Below are positions 21,407 to 33,128 of a DNA stretch of 64,000 nucleotides, one piece after another. Location: contig VNWV01000006.1 in assembly GCA_009801085.1 (NCBI GenBank), positions 2,046,001-2,110,000 of the forward strand, written 5' to 3'. Under the pieces are notes generated by a model. It had not been told where the DNA came from, searched no databases, and saw only the letters and a program-made list of their open reading frames with translations. Both the position numbers and the translations under genes were made by a program. The DNA is from Lasiodiplodia sp. COLG20. Lineage: Eukaryota > Ascomycota > Dothideomycetes > Botryosphaeriales > Botryosphaeriaceae. Within the stretch, counting starts at the first letter, position 1. Each line of letters starts with the position of its first letter.

Positions 21407-21839
21407 AGAAGGAACGCGATGGAACTGATGGCATTGTGCTCATGGGCGTTATTCACGGTTGATGGATGTGTTGAAGCATTGTTGTTGTTCTTATTGTTTG
21501 ATTTCTGTTGTCCCTAGCCTCGATCATCACCCCTAGTCAGAGTCTCGTACCAATGCAGCATTCTCAAACTTATCTTCTCCATGACGTGACTCAGTGTTGC
21601 TAGGTTGTTGTGATCGCTGCAAGGTGATGTTCTTGAACGTGACTCCCCATGAATGCTAAGTCAGCAAGCCCTTCGAGTTGCAGGTGGATGAGATGTCAAT
21701 GACGTAAATGTATCGAATTGAGTAAGTAGGTAGTGACCCGATGAAAACGCGCACGTGATATCCATTTCCCTTCCATGATCCTTTCCATGCCAGCCATACC
21801 GAAACTCCATAGCGCCTCGCCATGCATATGTTCAAGAAT
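21407..21839. other. Intergenic between convergent genes
   Basis: The 3' regions of the But2 gene and of the minus-strand orphan gene meet here. No further gene seen. Confidence 0.5.
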
Positions 21840-22361
21840 TCAGTTCCAGCCAATAATGCCTTCAGCAAGGGTAGTGCCGGTGTCCTTCAGGTCTGTTACA
21901 ATGGACACCTTCCTGCCAATGACACCCTTGCCACCAACGGACAGCTCAAGCGCATCGGCAAGGTCGACTTGAGCGAGGCTCTGGTGCTCGTCGACGGCAG
22001 GCCTGAGCTGGATGGCGTATAGAGCCTCGCTGGCGGCCTCGCTAAGCGGCGGTCGCGAGAGCAAGTCCCCGTTGCGACTGGTGCAAGGTGATCACGTCAG
22101 CACCATGAAGGGCCATGAGTCGGAACGTGCGGAGTAAATTTGCGGGGCAACTTACTGGATGAGCATGAAATAGCCCATGAAGTTGTCGAAACAGCTGCCG
22201 TCGTCGGCTTCAAAGACGGCACGCGTGCGGCCACTGAGCTCGCCGGAATTTTGAAAGAAGAGGTTGCAATTGGCCGTGGACGCTTGCGACTCGTGAGGTG
22301 GAGGACGCAGGACGGCGATGGTTCCGCCAGCGGAAAGTCGTGACGAGTTGCCGTTGCACAT
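21840..22361 (-). CDS. Orphan protein, 147 aa, two exons
   Basis: Exon 1 is 22361-22156 and exon 2 is 22077-21840. The 78-nt intron has donor GTAAGT, a GCTGAC branch site and a CACCAG acceptor. The frame joins in phase 2 and totals 148 codons with the stop. The protein starts MCNGNSSRLSAGGTIAVLRP. It has a segment CFDNFMGYFMLIQ at the junction and ends in a small-residue-rich stretch (TLAEGIIGWN). No signal peptide, membrane span or known family is seen. The good splice signals and whole-codon sum argue for a real gene, but its short length leaves doubt. It is divergent from the MnSOD gene. Confidence 0.5.
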
Positions 22362-22996
22362 GGTTTCGGATGATGCGGAGGTTCAGCTGCGAGGCTTCCA
22401 ATTGGTCGGTTTTGCGGTGCACGCCCAACAGCCAAGTGTCAACACCACTCGTCGTCGTCGTCGCTGTTCTCTGCAATTGCTTCGTCTGGTATTGGAAGTG
22501 TCGAGCACCAGCTTCTCGTTTGGTTGTCCTTATAACCCCAGCCCCAAATTGCGAGGAGCAACGCCCGGCTCAGCTTGGGTGTTTCACCGGACCTGCGGCT
22601 TGCGCGCGAATGAGCACGTTTGCGAGCGAATATTGAGCAAGTTTGAGCCGTCTTGGTATTTGCGCGCACCTCCTCACACAACGTCTGCCTCCCGTTTCGC
22701 AGCAGCACAGCTTCGTCTCGATCGCAATGATGATGAATCTGGTCGGCTCTCCTGGCGCCGCTGCCAGCGCGCGCTCACGCGGCGCCTTAAATGCGCCTCG
22801 CGGCGACGGGACACCATGGTGTCGTCGTGGTAACCTTGCTGTCTCGCGCAAGCGCAACCCCGCTTCTGTTGGACACCACAGTATCGTCTCGGCCGTCTTT
22901 CTCGCTCTGACCTTCGTCGCTTGCTTCTTCACCTCCTCTGCTTCTGCCTTCCAGCTGCCTTTCTTCAACAACCCGAGTCTTGGCACAAATTCCACC
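22362..22996. other. Divergent promoter region, orphan gene / MnSOD
   Basis: Holds the 5' regions of both neighbours. The MnSOD frame stays open upstream through this stretch (from 22643), including a hydrophobic run, but the pyrimidine-rich composition suggests a leader rather than coding sequence. Confidence 0.45.
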
Positions 22997-24095
22997 ATGT
23001 CTGCCCAGAAGTACAGTCTCCCGCCGCTTCCCTACGCCTACGATGTGAGTTGCGTTTTTCCTTGCCTGCGTCTAGAATGAAGCGTCTCTGTTGCGCCACT
23101 CTATTGCCCACGTCAAGTCTTCCATCCCATCCGCGCGCGCTCACCCGCCGCCCGTGACTTCCCCATGTGCGCCGCCAGCAACCCGCCCGCCCATTCCACA
23201 CCCGCGACCACAAGCACCTCTGTCTACAACCCCTTTACAACCTTCATTAGCTCGTCTTCGCTTCAAAATTCGTCCCGTGAATCCTGACAAACCCTCACAG
23301 GCCCTCGAACCCGCCATCTCGGCCCAAATCATGGAGCTGCACCACAGCAAGCACCACCAGACGTACATCACGAACCTGAACGCGGCGCTGTCGTCGCTCG
23401 CCGCCGCGTCGGCCGCCGCCGACATCCCGACCCAGATCGCCCTGCAGCAGGCGCTCCGCTTCCACGGCGGCGGCCACATCAACCACGCCCTCTTCTGGGA
23501 GAACCTCACGCCGCCGACATCGCCCGAGGCGAAGCTGGACGACGCCGTCGCGCCGCAGCTGCGCAAGAAGATGGTCGAGACGTGGGGCAGCGAGGAGAAG
23601 TTCAAGGAGGCGTTTGCGAAGGCGTTGTTGGGGATTCAGGGGAGTGGGTGGGGGTGGTTGGTCAAGTTTGAGGGGGAGGGAGGGAGGTTGGGGATTGTGA
23701 CGACGTGAGTGTGCTCCCATCCATCTGTTTTCTGTTTTGTCTTGTGGTTTTGGTTGGGTGGCGCTGTGCTGACGTACCATGGGGCGTTTGCAGGAAGGAC
23801 CAGGATCCGATCGTTGGGCCCGGCGAGGTGCCGATCTTTGGCGTCGACATGTGGGAGCATGCGTACTACCTGCAGGTAAGGCTTTCATCTTCGCTTCCGC
23901 TTCCCGCGTCATGTTACCTTCGCTGGTTTGTCCGTACGCCTTCCAGTTGCTAACCGTTCCCCCTTCTTGCAGTACCTCAACGGCAAGGCTGCGTACGTCG
24001 AGAACATCTGGACCGTCATCAACTGGAAGACGGCTGAGGAGCGCTTCCTTGGTACCCGCGGCGATGCGTTCAAGGTCCTGAAGGCTTCCATTTGA
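22997..24095 (+). CDS. Manganese superoxide dismutase, cytosolic type
   Basis: Converts superoxide to O2 and H2O2. Four exons, 22997-23044, 23301-23704, 23794-23875 and 23973-24095, give 218 aa. The start [16 protein letters not shown] goes straight into the conserved SOD N-terminus with no mitochondrial presequence, as in the cytosolic MnSOD paralogues of filamentous ascomycetes. Metal ligands are visible: the first His of [12 protein letters not shown], the last His of [12 protein letters not shown], and Asp and His of [11 protein letters not shown]. Gly-rich [11 protein letters not shown] is typical of Fe/Mn SODs, and the GGHINH context fits Mn. Intron 1 is 256 nt. The C-terminus ([13 protein letters not shown]) is normal in length. 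An upstream in-frame extension could give a targeted form if transcription starts earlier. Confidence 0.93.
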
Positions 24096-24617
24096 GCGGT
24101 CAGGATCGCCGCAAATCAGCCTACATCGGACTCTGGATCATGCCCGGGAGAAAAGCAGCGTCGGTGATTCATGAATGGCATCAAGGGATACTTTGCCGAT
24201 CCAACATGGCAGGCACAAAAACAAATCCTGCGGATATCGACGGAAATTCAAGCGATGATGCAACTGTAGATGATGTAAATGACATTCGCTCTTGAGTAAG
24301 ATTTGGTGATTGGAGTCGCTGGTGATACAGTTTATTTTTTTGATCGTGTACCCACTAAAGAACCACGGTTGACAATTCGGCAGGGGATTGGTGAAAAAGA
24401 GAATTTGGTTACGGACAGACCTTGGAATAGGACCCTGACCCGGAGGACGTTGCACGTTTTCCCACAGTGGAAATTTGCGTGTCACCTATTGCATATGGCT
24501 ATTTATACACAACAAGCCGCTGCTTAATTAATACCGGTAGAAAAGAACTAAACATACGCAAAGCAGCATCATACACGATCTACTTCCACAACCACAACCC
24601 CGCTCAAGAAGACGATT
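24096..24617. other. Intergenic: MnSOD 3' end and F-box gene promoter
   Basis: No gene seen. A TATTTATA element lies at 24500-24507, 111 bp before the next start codon. Confidence 0.5.
24500..24507 (+). promoter_or_regulatory. TATA-like box of the F-box gene
   Basis: TATTTATA, 111 bp upstream of the ATG at 24618. This is similar to the spacing seen before the genes at 33129 and 46580. Confidence 0.4.
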
Positions 24618-25997
24618 ATGTCGTCTCTTTCAGCTCTCGAGGCCCTTCCGACCGAACTTATCCAAAGAATCGCCGGCCATCTGGACACTAAGGACTGCTG
24701 TAGTCTCCGCCAGCTACCTAAGCAGCTTCGCTACAAAGCTAACTATATCTTCCTTAAATGTTTCACTCATGTGCAAGTCGACTTCCACAGCCGCGGCCTA
24801 GATAAGCTATACAGGATATCCCAGAACACAGACATAGCCAAAGCGGTAAAGATACTAGCCATCGCGGTGCCGGACGATGACAAGTGGTACAAAGACCATC
24901 AGCCCTCCCGCCACAAGGGTACATCCCTCGATACGTGCTGCGCCACCGGCATGTGCAGCATGGTTCTGGCCAGCGCACTCCCCCGGCTTGGCAACCTCAC
25001 CGAGGTGATCATCGTCGGCGACGACCTCGGAATCGCGCACGTCGACTGTGGTAGCACGGCCTCGTCTCCCTACCTCTCCCGCCACCGCGTCGTGCCCGCT
25101 ATCTTGCACGCCATCAAGCAAAGTGGCCTCGCCCCTCAACGCCTCTCTTTGGTTGAATCGCCATACTACTACAACATCCCCACCGACGCGGCTTCTCCCC
25201 CCTGCCCCCGCCGCCTCTCCGAACTCGAAGTTGCCGCTTTCGACTACGTGCGCGAGCTCCGCCTCTGCCTCGGCGTCGGCCGCATCCATGAGTCGAGCAC
25301 CCACTCCATCGAGGACAGCGACGACTTCAGCGCCCTCGGTCACGCGCTCGGCCTGGCCCGCAATCTCAGCCGCCTCGAACTGCACAGCTGGCATCCCGGC
25401 TGCATCAACGAGACGCTCCTCGTACCCTCAGAGGAGGCGCCGCAGCAGCACTTTCCGGCTCTTCACGCGCTGCGGCTAGCCAACGACGGAAACGTCAGCA
25501 GCCTGCGACTCGCTGAGTTCCTGCGGGCCCACGCTTCGCAATTGACCGAGCTCCAATTAGTTGACCTGGGCCTGGGCGACGACGCGCTGCGCTGGGTCGA
25601 CTTGCTGCAGTGCGTGCGCGACCGGCTGAGCAGCAACAACCTGCAGCGCTTCGACTTCGCACACAACGACCATACGGGGTTTGTGTTGAACGGGTGCGCG
25701 AATACGTGGTGGGGTGGGGCAAAGGCGCTGAGGCAGCTCGAGGTGGGCAGGTATGCGACGTTGGCGAGCGCCATGCCGTCCGAAGGGGAGGATCTGGGGT
25801 GGGTGGAGGTGTTCGATGAGGTCGACGAGTGGGTGGCTGTGTTTGTGGTCGAGGCGGACGACGGGGAGGCATTTGAGCAGCTCGTGGGGGAGCTGGGCGG
25901 TGTGAATGCCACATTGGATATTATGATCAAGGGCTACTTCGAGTCCGATGAGATATCTGATGGTCAGCTTATGGATTATATTATTAATGGGGCTTAG
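24618..25997 (+). CDS. F-box protein with LRR-like C-terminal region
   Basis: Single-exon, 459 aa. The N-terminal LEALPTELIQRIAGHLDT, with CCSLRQLPKQLR after it, is a good F-box, the Skp1-binding motif of SCF ubiquitin ligases. The rest holds irregular leucine-rich strands (LSRLELHSWHPG, LHALRLAND, LTELQLVDLGLGDDAL), suggesting a substrate-binding solenoid. The last ~80 residues are acidic (EDLGWVEVFDEVDEW). No transmembrane span. The substrate cannot be inferred. It is one of five F-box or F-box-like genes in the window, none close enough in sequence to be recent copies. Confidence 0.8.
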   Translation: MSSLSALEALPTELIQRIAGHLDTKDCCSLRQLPKQLRYKANYIFLKCFTHVQVDFHSRGLDKLYRISQNTDIAKAVKILAIAVPDDDKWYKDHQPSRHKGTSLDTCCATGMCSMVLASALPRLGNLTEVIIVGDDLGIAHVDCGSTASSPYLSRHRVVPAILHAIKQSGLAPQRLSLVESPYYYNIPTDAASPPCPRRLSELEVAAFDYVRELRLCLGVGRIHESSTHSIEDSDDFSALGHALGLARNLSRLELHSWHPGCINETLLVPSEEAPQQHFPALHALRLANDGNVSSLRLAEFLRAHASQLTELQLVDLGLGDDALRWVDLLQCVRDRLSSNNLQRFDFAHNDHTGFVLNGCANTWWGGAKALRQLEVGRYATLASAMPSEGEDLGWVEVFDEVDEWVAVFVVEADDGEAFEQLVGELGGVNATLDIMIKGYFESDEISDGQLMDYIINGA

Positions 25998-26851
25998 GTG
26001 GCGGGGTTGGTGGATGGGAGGAGCGATGCCCTGATAGATAAATTCCGGGGTCAGCAAAAAAAGGTTCCTTCGTCGAAGGAAAAAAAAATATATATATTTG
26101 GTTTGAGTTAGATCCCATGCATCACAAGCACAAGCCATCCACCTTCGAACGTCAGGGCTCTTGACCTACGCACCTATGGCGCCATGCACGCAGGCTGAAC
26201 ACCCCTTGGTAGACCTACTGATGGGGTCCCCTTGACACTGAGATCTCCATTTACATACCCAACCGTCAACCCGCACGACCATGCCAGAGCCTGGAGTCGA
26301 ACGCACAAACGTCCGACCGTACTAGTCATGTGGGGCTGGCATGCGCGGAGATGATAGGCATGTACTCTGCCGCCGTCGGGCCAAGGGTAAGCCATTCTCC
26401 GAGGCCGTGGGCGTTTGATTACTTCGTACATGCACAACACGATTACGTCTGGCGGCTAACCAGGTGCGCTAATCGAGCTGCTTGGGTAGTGGCAGCTTGC
26501 GTGGCTGGCTCGCACTTTGTATCTGGCGGATGCACCTCACGGTAACCGTCCTGATGTGCGCCCAAACGGAAATACATGCACCGCAGAAAGACCTCGTCAT
26601 GTGATTCGGTTGAGACTATGCTACTCCATTTGTCTTTGATCACTCTTTCTGCACTCTTCTCGCTGGCGTGATGAATGACTGTGTATCACAACAATAGTCA
26701 AGGCAAACCATTTCGGAGACCAGAGACTTCCAAATTGAACAGCGTAATGACATTGGGTATGCATCTCTAACACACTCGGGCCCCAAAAAAGACAACACAA
26801 ACGACGTATCCCAAAACCAACCATGCCAGCCCTTCTAACCAAACAACCCAT
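25998..26851. other. Intergenic between convergent genes
   Basis: No gene seen. It contains an A-run followed by a TATATATATA run near 26080-26100 and unique sequence. A B-box-like word near 26290 is not part of a foldable tRNA. Confidence 0.5.
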
Positions 26852-29800
26852 CTACTGCGACGTCTCGGCCGTCTCCAACCTCGTCGCCACACTTCCCTTC
26901 CTCCATCCCTCCGTATGATCCTTCTGCCGCACCGCCTTACTCTCCTCACCCACCTTACCCCATCCACCGCCGCCAGGCGTGTTGATAATGATACGCTCGC
27001 CAGGCTGCATGCTAGCCGTATTCTTCGCGCCGAGATTGACGTAGCGCCACTCGTCCTCCTTATCCACCTTCCCATTCCCATTCGACGCCGTCACATCATC
27101 AGCATTAACATCCGACTTCCCCACCCGCCTGACCCAGACATTCAACCCGCACTTCGCATCCTCACCCCCCTCCAACCCGTACGGATGATACACCCTCCTC
27201 TCCGACAGTATACTCACCTGCACCGGAATCCTGAACTCAATATCCCTCACCACACCATCGCCGCCATCGTGCTGGCCCCGGCCGCCGCTTCCCTCGCGTA
27301 TCCCGAACTCGCGCAGGATGACCGGGTACCGCCGCTCGAAGACCTCGGCGTCGGTGATGCGCGTGTTGGTCATGTGCGTGTGCACGCCCGAGCTGCCGTG
27401 CCACGTGGGGCCGGCGCCGGAGCCACCCGCGATGGTTTCGTAGTAGCCGAAGCCCTTTTGTTCGGCTTGTCCAGCGACGTTGCCGCCGTAGCCGAAGGTT
27501 AGGTTGTTGCAGTCGCCTTGGGAGGCGGCGCAGGCGCGGAAGGCTTTGAGGACGACGTCGGTGACGCGTTGGCTCTGTGGGGGCGGGAGGTGTTAGTGTG
27601 CGTAGGGGGAGGGGGAGGAGGGAGGCTTACGGTCAACACGTTGCCGCCGACTACGGCGGCTTTGTCGGAGGGGGAGAGGAAGGATTTTTTGGGGATCTGG
27701 ACTTTGATGGGCTTGAGGCAGCCTTGGTTGAGGGGGATGTCTTCTTTGATGAGGCAGCGGAGGCAGTAGATGATTGCCGAGTAGGTGACGGCTTCTGGGG
27801 CGTTGATGTTGCCTGTAGTGGTTGTCAGTTTTCAAAACCGGGGGATGTCCAACGTGCCGGGGAAGAACTTACCGTAGACCTCGGGACCGGTTCCCTCGAA
27901 GTCGAACACGGCCTCTCCCTTCTCTGCGTCGATGGTGACCTTTAGCTGGATTGGGCTGCCGTCGTCCATGTAATCCACAGCGGAGAGGTCTTGGCCTTCG
28001 AAGCGCTTGCTGACTTCCTTGAGCAAGTGCCTGACGCTCTGCTCGGCGTTGTTCTGGATGCTGTGCATGTAGAACTGCACGACATCTTCGCCGTAGTCCT
28101 CGATCAGCGTGCTGATGAGGTTGATACCCTTTTGGTTGGCAGCAACTTGTGCCTTCAGATCGTTGATGTTGTCAGCCAGACATCTGGTACCGCTGCAGCC
28201 AGGGTACTGTGCGGGCTCCTTGTGCAAGAGCTCCGTGATGCGCTCTTCGTTGAAGTGGCCCTCGGAGACGAGCTTCTCCGTCTTTATCGCGGCACCTTCC
28301 TGGTAGAGCTCTCGGGAGTGCGGAGGCATCGATCCAGGAAGGATACCACCGATGTCTGCGTGGTGAGCGCGAGAGGCCACGTAGAAGACGATATTCTCTC
28401 CGCTGAAGGCGGGAGTAATGACGGTGATGTCAGGAAGATGAGTTCCGCCAAACATGGGGTGGTTCGAGACGAGAACGTCACCGCGCTTCAGCTTGCCCTT
28501 CCAGATACTCGCCTGCTTCCGTACACAGGTGGACATGGAGCCAAGGTGAACGGGGAGGTGAGGAGCGTTGGCGACAAGGCCGCCCTCGGCGTCAAAGAGG
28601 GCACATGAGTAGTCAAGACGCTCCTTGACATTCGTGCTGACACTGGTCTTCTGCAGCGCCCGACCCATCTGCTCGGCGATAGCCATGAAGCGATGAGCAA
28701 AGATACTGAGCATGATGGGATCAACCTGCTTCGTGTCGACCTTCTTCTCCTGGCTGCTGGTCTCTCCGATATTGATGACGACATGAGTGTCGATGAGTAG
28801 GGCCGAGGCATCGGGCGTGACGACGATAGTTTGAGTGCCGTCAGCAATGATGGCAGGTCCGGGGATACGGTCGCCGGTAGCGAGGTCTTCCAACTTGTAG
28901 ATGGGGGTCTCCTGCCTGCCACCTTCGAAGTAGACTGAGCTGGTGCCATACTGCTTCTCGCCCTTGGAAAGACCCTTGGGCTTGATCACCTGCAGCTGGT
29001 CGTCAACCGTCTTCTCCAATCCCTCGAACGTCTTGCCAATTCCTCTCGCACGAACATCGTCGATGATGATATCGCGGTCAGGGAGGGTGAAGCCGAACTC
29101 CTGCTCATGCTGCTTGACGAAAGCCTTGCCGAAAGACCACTCATCACCGCCGTACTCCTTCTCAGCCTCCTCCTTGGTCGGCTTGATGACCATAAGAGCA
29201 GACTCGGTACCACGGTAGCGCATGTTCAGGTACTCCTCGAAGTGGATCTGCTCTTCGGAGAAGCCCTGATCCTTGAGTGTTGCGGTCGACTTGCTCTTCA
29301 GGTCCTGCATCTTCTGCTGCAGGTATTTTCTGGTCTCCTCGTTCTTGTCAGACCACACCTTGGACTCCGGCTCCTGTCTCTCATCGACGACATCGGCAAG
29401 CGCCATTCCATATGCGGAGAGGACGGAGGAGTAACGGTGCACCAGAATCTGGGAGATGCCAAGAGCTTGGGCGATAGCGACGGCGTGCTGACCACCAGCA
29501 CCACCGAAAGTAGCCAGCCGATGCTTCGAGGTATCGTGACCTCTGGCTTCGGTCAAGGAACGGATGGGTCTTGTCATGGTCTCGTTGGCGATCTTGATGA
29601 AACCGTAAGCGACTTCGTCCATGGACATCTCCTTCTCCTTGTTGCCGCCGGCAACCTCGCTGTTGATCTTCTCGGTCAGCTCTTCGAAGAGCTTCTTGCT
29701 CGCCTCGGCATCAAGAGGCTCGTTTTCGCCCTTCCCGAAGATCTTCGGGAAGAAGTCAGGCAAGAGCCTACCGAGGAAGAGGTTGGCGTCGGTGATTGTA

Positions 29801-31120
29801 AGAGGTCCACCCTTACGGTAGCATGCCGGGCCAGGATGAGCGCTCGCAGATTCGGGACCAACAACAAACAGACCGTTTCTGAAGAACAGGCGACTGCCAC
29901 CTCCTGCTGCGACCGTGTTGATATCGAGCTGAGGAGACTGGATGGTGACGCCGGCCGTTGTCGTCTCGAAAACGTGGTCGTACTTCCCGGCCCCGTACCG
30001 GCTTACGTCAGTACTGGTACCACCCATGTCAAAGCCGATGACGGGGATCTTTGTCTTCGGGTCGTAGGAAGTGAGGGCATATCCGACAACACCACCGGCG
30101 GGACCGGAGAGGATAGCGCGAAGACCGGAGAAGATGTCGACATCAACAAGACCACCATCGCTCTGCATGAACTCGCAGCGGGCGCCCTTGTCTCCGGCCT
30201 CCTTCTTGACACTCTCGGTGCCGAGACCGCCGGCGAAACCCTTTGAGAAGCCGTCAATGTACTTCCTGATGGCGGGAGTCAGGTAGGCGTCGGCACAGGC
30301 AGAGGTGGCTCGAGGGACGAGCTTGATCATGGGCATCAGCTCGTGACTCAAGCTCACGTGCTCGAAGCCAATCTCCTTGGCTATCCTGCCGACGAGGGCT
30401 TCGTGGTGCGGGTAGGTGTAGCCGTGCATCAGGCAGACGGCAATGCTGCGGAGTCCGGTGTCGTAGACCTCTTGCAGTTGTTTCCGGATTTTCGCCTCTT
30501 CGGGCCTCTGCAATATTCTCACAGCCTCTCCGGAAAGGCCGCGCACGAGCTCAGCGTCAGGGCCAGCCTTCTCGAACGGTTCGGCCTTGGTTTCGTTTCT
30601 CTCCGGGTCCTCGGCATAATCCTCGAGAGTAACACGCTCGTCGATTTCGACGACTTGTTTGTAGAGGACCTCGGGCTTCCGGAAGGCCAGGTCGAAAATA
30701 TTCGGTCTCGACTGATTGCCGATTTCCAGGCAGTCCTTGAAGCCCTTGGTGACGACCATGGCGATGTCCTCGCCTTTCCGCTCCAGGAGAGCATTGGTGG
30801 CGACGGTGGTACCCATTCGTATGCTCTCAATCTTGGAGGTATCGAGGGGCTGACCGCGTGGAATTTCCTGGCCGGAGAACTTCTCCAACAAGCGGCGGAT
30901 GCCTTCCAGCGGGGCATCGTCGTAGTTCTGAGGGTCTACGGAGAGGAGCTTGATGATGACATCGTCCTCCATCTTGCCGGTGCCGGGGTTACCGACACAG
31001 TCAGTAAAGGTGCCACCGCGCTTGGAATAGATGGTCAGCAGAGGTTGCGTGAAATAGGCGGGGATGACGTACATCGATGGCGATGCGGATGCCTCGCTCT
31101 GCCTTCTTTTCGGAACCCAT
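26852..31120 (-). CDS. OXP1: 5-oxoprolinase (ATP-hydrolysing)
   Basis: Opens 5-oxo-L-proline to L-glutamate with ATP hydrolysis, in the cytosolic glutathione (gamma-glutamyl) cycle. Four exons, 31120-31073, 31020-27873, 27812-27631 and 27574-26852, give 1366 aa, close to the ~1290 of eukaryotic oxoprolinases. Exon 1 encodes [16 protein letters not shown], and splicing then creates the family hallmark [16 protein letters not shown]. The N-terminal half is HyuA-like ([20 protein letters not shown]). The C-terminal half is HyuB-like ([34 protein letters not shown]). The arrangement is the usual single-chain fusion of the two hydantoinase-type subunits. The three introns are 51-59 nt. Nothing looks damaged. 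Confidence 0.95.
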
Positions 31121-33128
31121 TATGCTCTATAAGAATAAAAACGCTGAGAAGAAAGAAAAGATGTTGGATGTGAGTGGAAGGCAGCGGAGCGGAGTGTGGT
31201 GGTGCTTTATAATGCGGGTAGCGGCTTTAGGGCTGGTGCTCGGTGATCGGGATCTCCAGCCGATGAGAGGAATTTGGTGGATAGGCGTGATTCGCTCGCC
31301 GATGATGGATTTTTCGGGTGATTCGAAGTGGAGAAGATACCAGCCGGCCACGGTGACCGAGAGAAGAGGCGTCTGAGAGTGAACTCGGGTTGACTTGCAG
31401 TTGGGCGCTAGTGGTGAGGTTGTTTGGCGGGTGGTGATGACCTCACCGCGGCCGATTTTCTGCCACCGCCCGCGCGTCGCGTGTGTCGGCGACACGTCCC
31501 GACGGCGAAGCATTGCGCCATCGCCTCCACCACCACCTCTCATCTCTGCCGACCATCGCCATCCATCACCCGTCTTGACATGCCATTGCGTCCGCGCTCC
31601 ATATCCTGTCGCCGCCTCTTCACCAGCCCCCAAAAACGCGAGCCATTCGCGTCCCTTCCGCCTCTTGCCGGCAACAACTTCCAGCCGCGTACGTTTATAC
31701 GATCGGAGTACAATGGAGAGGGACTGCAGGAGGTTCACAATGAGGATGGGTCTTGTCGCTATCATCAGTAGGGTCCTGTTACCCAAAATATGTGAACCAT
31801 AGCGCGACCGAGGCTCGCTGCACGTGCGCCGCGCCGAGATCCATTCCACGTTACACTGGAAGCAACGTACCCGACCTCGCCATGCTAATGCCTTTGTGGA
31901 AACGCTCAGGTTAGCTATTCGCAGCCCTTGTGTGCCCCTTGAGACATTCAGCGGCCAAGAGGCCTCTCAGGAAGGTCGCCCCACCTCGTTTGCTGCTACC
32001 CTGCACAGCCGTTATAGGAGCCCAACGGAGAGGGCACCTATTCCACCAGTGCTGCTCGTAATTTCGGTTCACGAGAGACTTGCGAAAGCGCCCGACAACT
32101 CGCCAATGGTGCAACGTACCATGAACCTGGTCGTAGCTGTCAGGCCTGACATCAAGGACACTGCCTTGTCAATTGAGATGGGCCGCTGTGAGTGACGTTT
32201 CGCTCGCTGTCTTGCCATCACATGCATTCCAAGCACGCTGTGCCCGCACATCGCCTGCGCCTTTTACGAACCGAGGCCGGCTTCTCTCAGCTGTCTCCAT
32301 AGTTGATGATGTTACTTCTTCTGGCTAACTATACCGACGTACTAGCATAAGTCCCACTTTCCTTCAACCACCTTCTCCTTTTGCGGAGGCAATTCCTAGG
32401 CGGGGTGCGGCCCCAATAATGCCGTCTCCATGACTATGCGATCATCATACCACCTCTTTAATCCAATTGGCCAATGGCGAGCAGGGATTTTCCATATTGA
32501 GAGCATCGCCGAGGGGCGGTATATCGCGCTTTTCCCAGTCTCGGCCTGTTTTCTCCTATTTCCCTGGCCATGTGAATCCAATTTTCACAATCCGCCGAGG
32601 CTCTGCAACCGTTCCATGCCCAAAGTCACATCTGCTAGGCTGCGAAGAGTAAGACGGCCGTCGTGGTCCGTGCCTGGTTCCTGGCAGCAAAACTTTAAGC
32701 TTCCCCGCATCTCCCCCAGACGCCCGCCGATCACCTGCAGTAGCCAAGCTAGCTTAGCCCTGACCTCCACAATCCCTCAACACCCACCACACTGCCTTGC
32801 TATGCGCCGCCTCAGCTAACCCCGCTCGATCTTTCTTGTGACGTCTTAATTTCCCCTCTCCAGCTAGCCGCATCTCCGCTCCGATGCCTGACCATCTATA
32901 TCCATGTCTCGTTTAGAAAAAATCCAGCTTGTCTGCGGGGATACGGGTGGTACAATATCTCTCGGTGGCATGTGCTTCGCCGAGGCGCGAAACAACTGAA
33001 GGACATATAACAGAGCTCCTGTTATCGACATTTCGAAACATCAGCTCACAGCTGCTCATCGTCCATTCTCCTCTCTCTCTCCGCGCGCCAGCCTAGTCAC
33101 TTCACCAGAAAACCATCTCATCACCACA
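31121..33128. other. 2-kb divergent intergenic region, 5-oxoprolinase / CFEM gene
   Basis: The longest gene-free stretch between intact genes. I see no complete gene. An isolated exon-like frame at 31580 starts MPLRPRSISCRRLFTSPQK, presequence-like, and meets a GTACGT donor near 31690, but no downstream exon is evident. A TATAA box for the CFEM gene lies at 33006-33010. Confidence 0.5.
33006..33010 (+). promoter_or_regulatory. TATA box of the CFEM gene
   Basis: TATAA, 119 bp upstream of the ATG at 33129, with a CT-rich stretch (TCTCCTCTCTCTCTCC) in between. Confidence 0.4.

Noticed and set aside
26260..26360. B-box-like GTTCGACTCC on the minus strand
   Set aside because: The flanking sequence does not form T, anticodon or acceptor stems, and no A box was found.
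29107..30246. Long plus-strand open frame (379 codons)
   Set aside because: Antisense to the 5-oxoprolinase coding exon, with no family features of its own.
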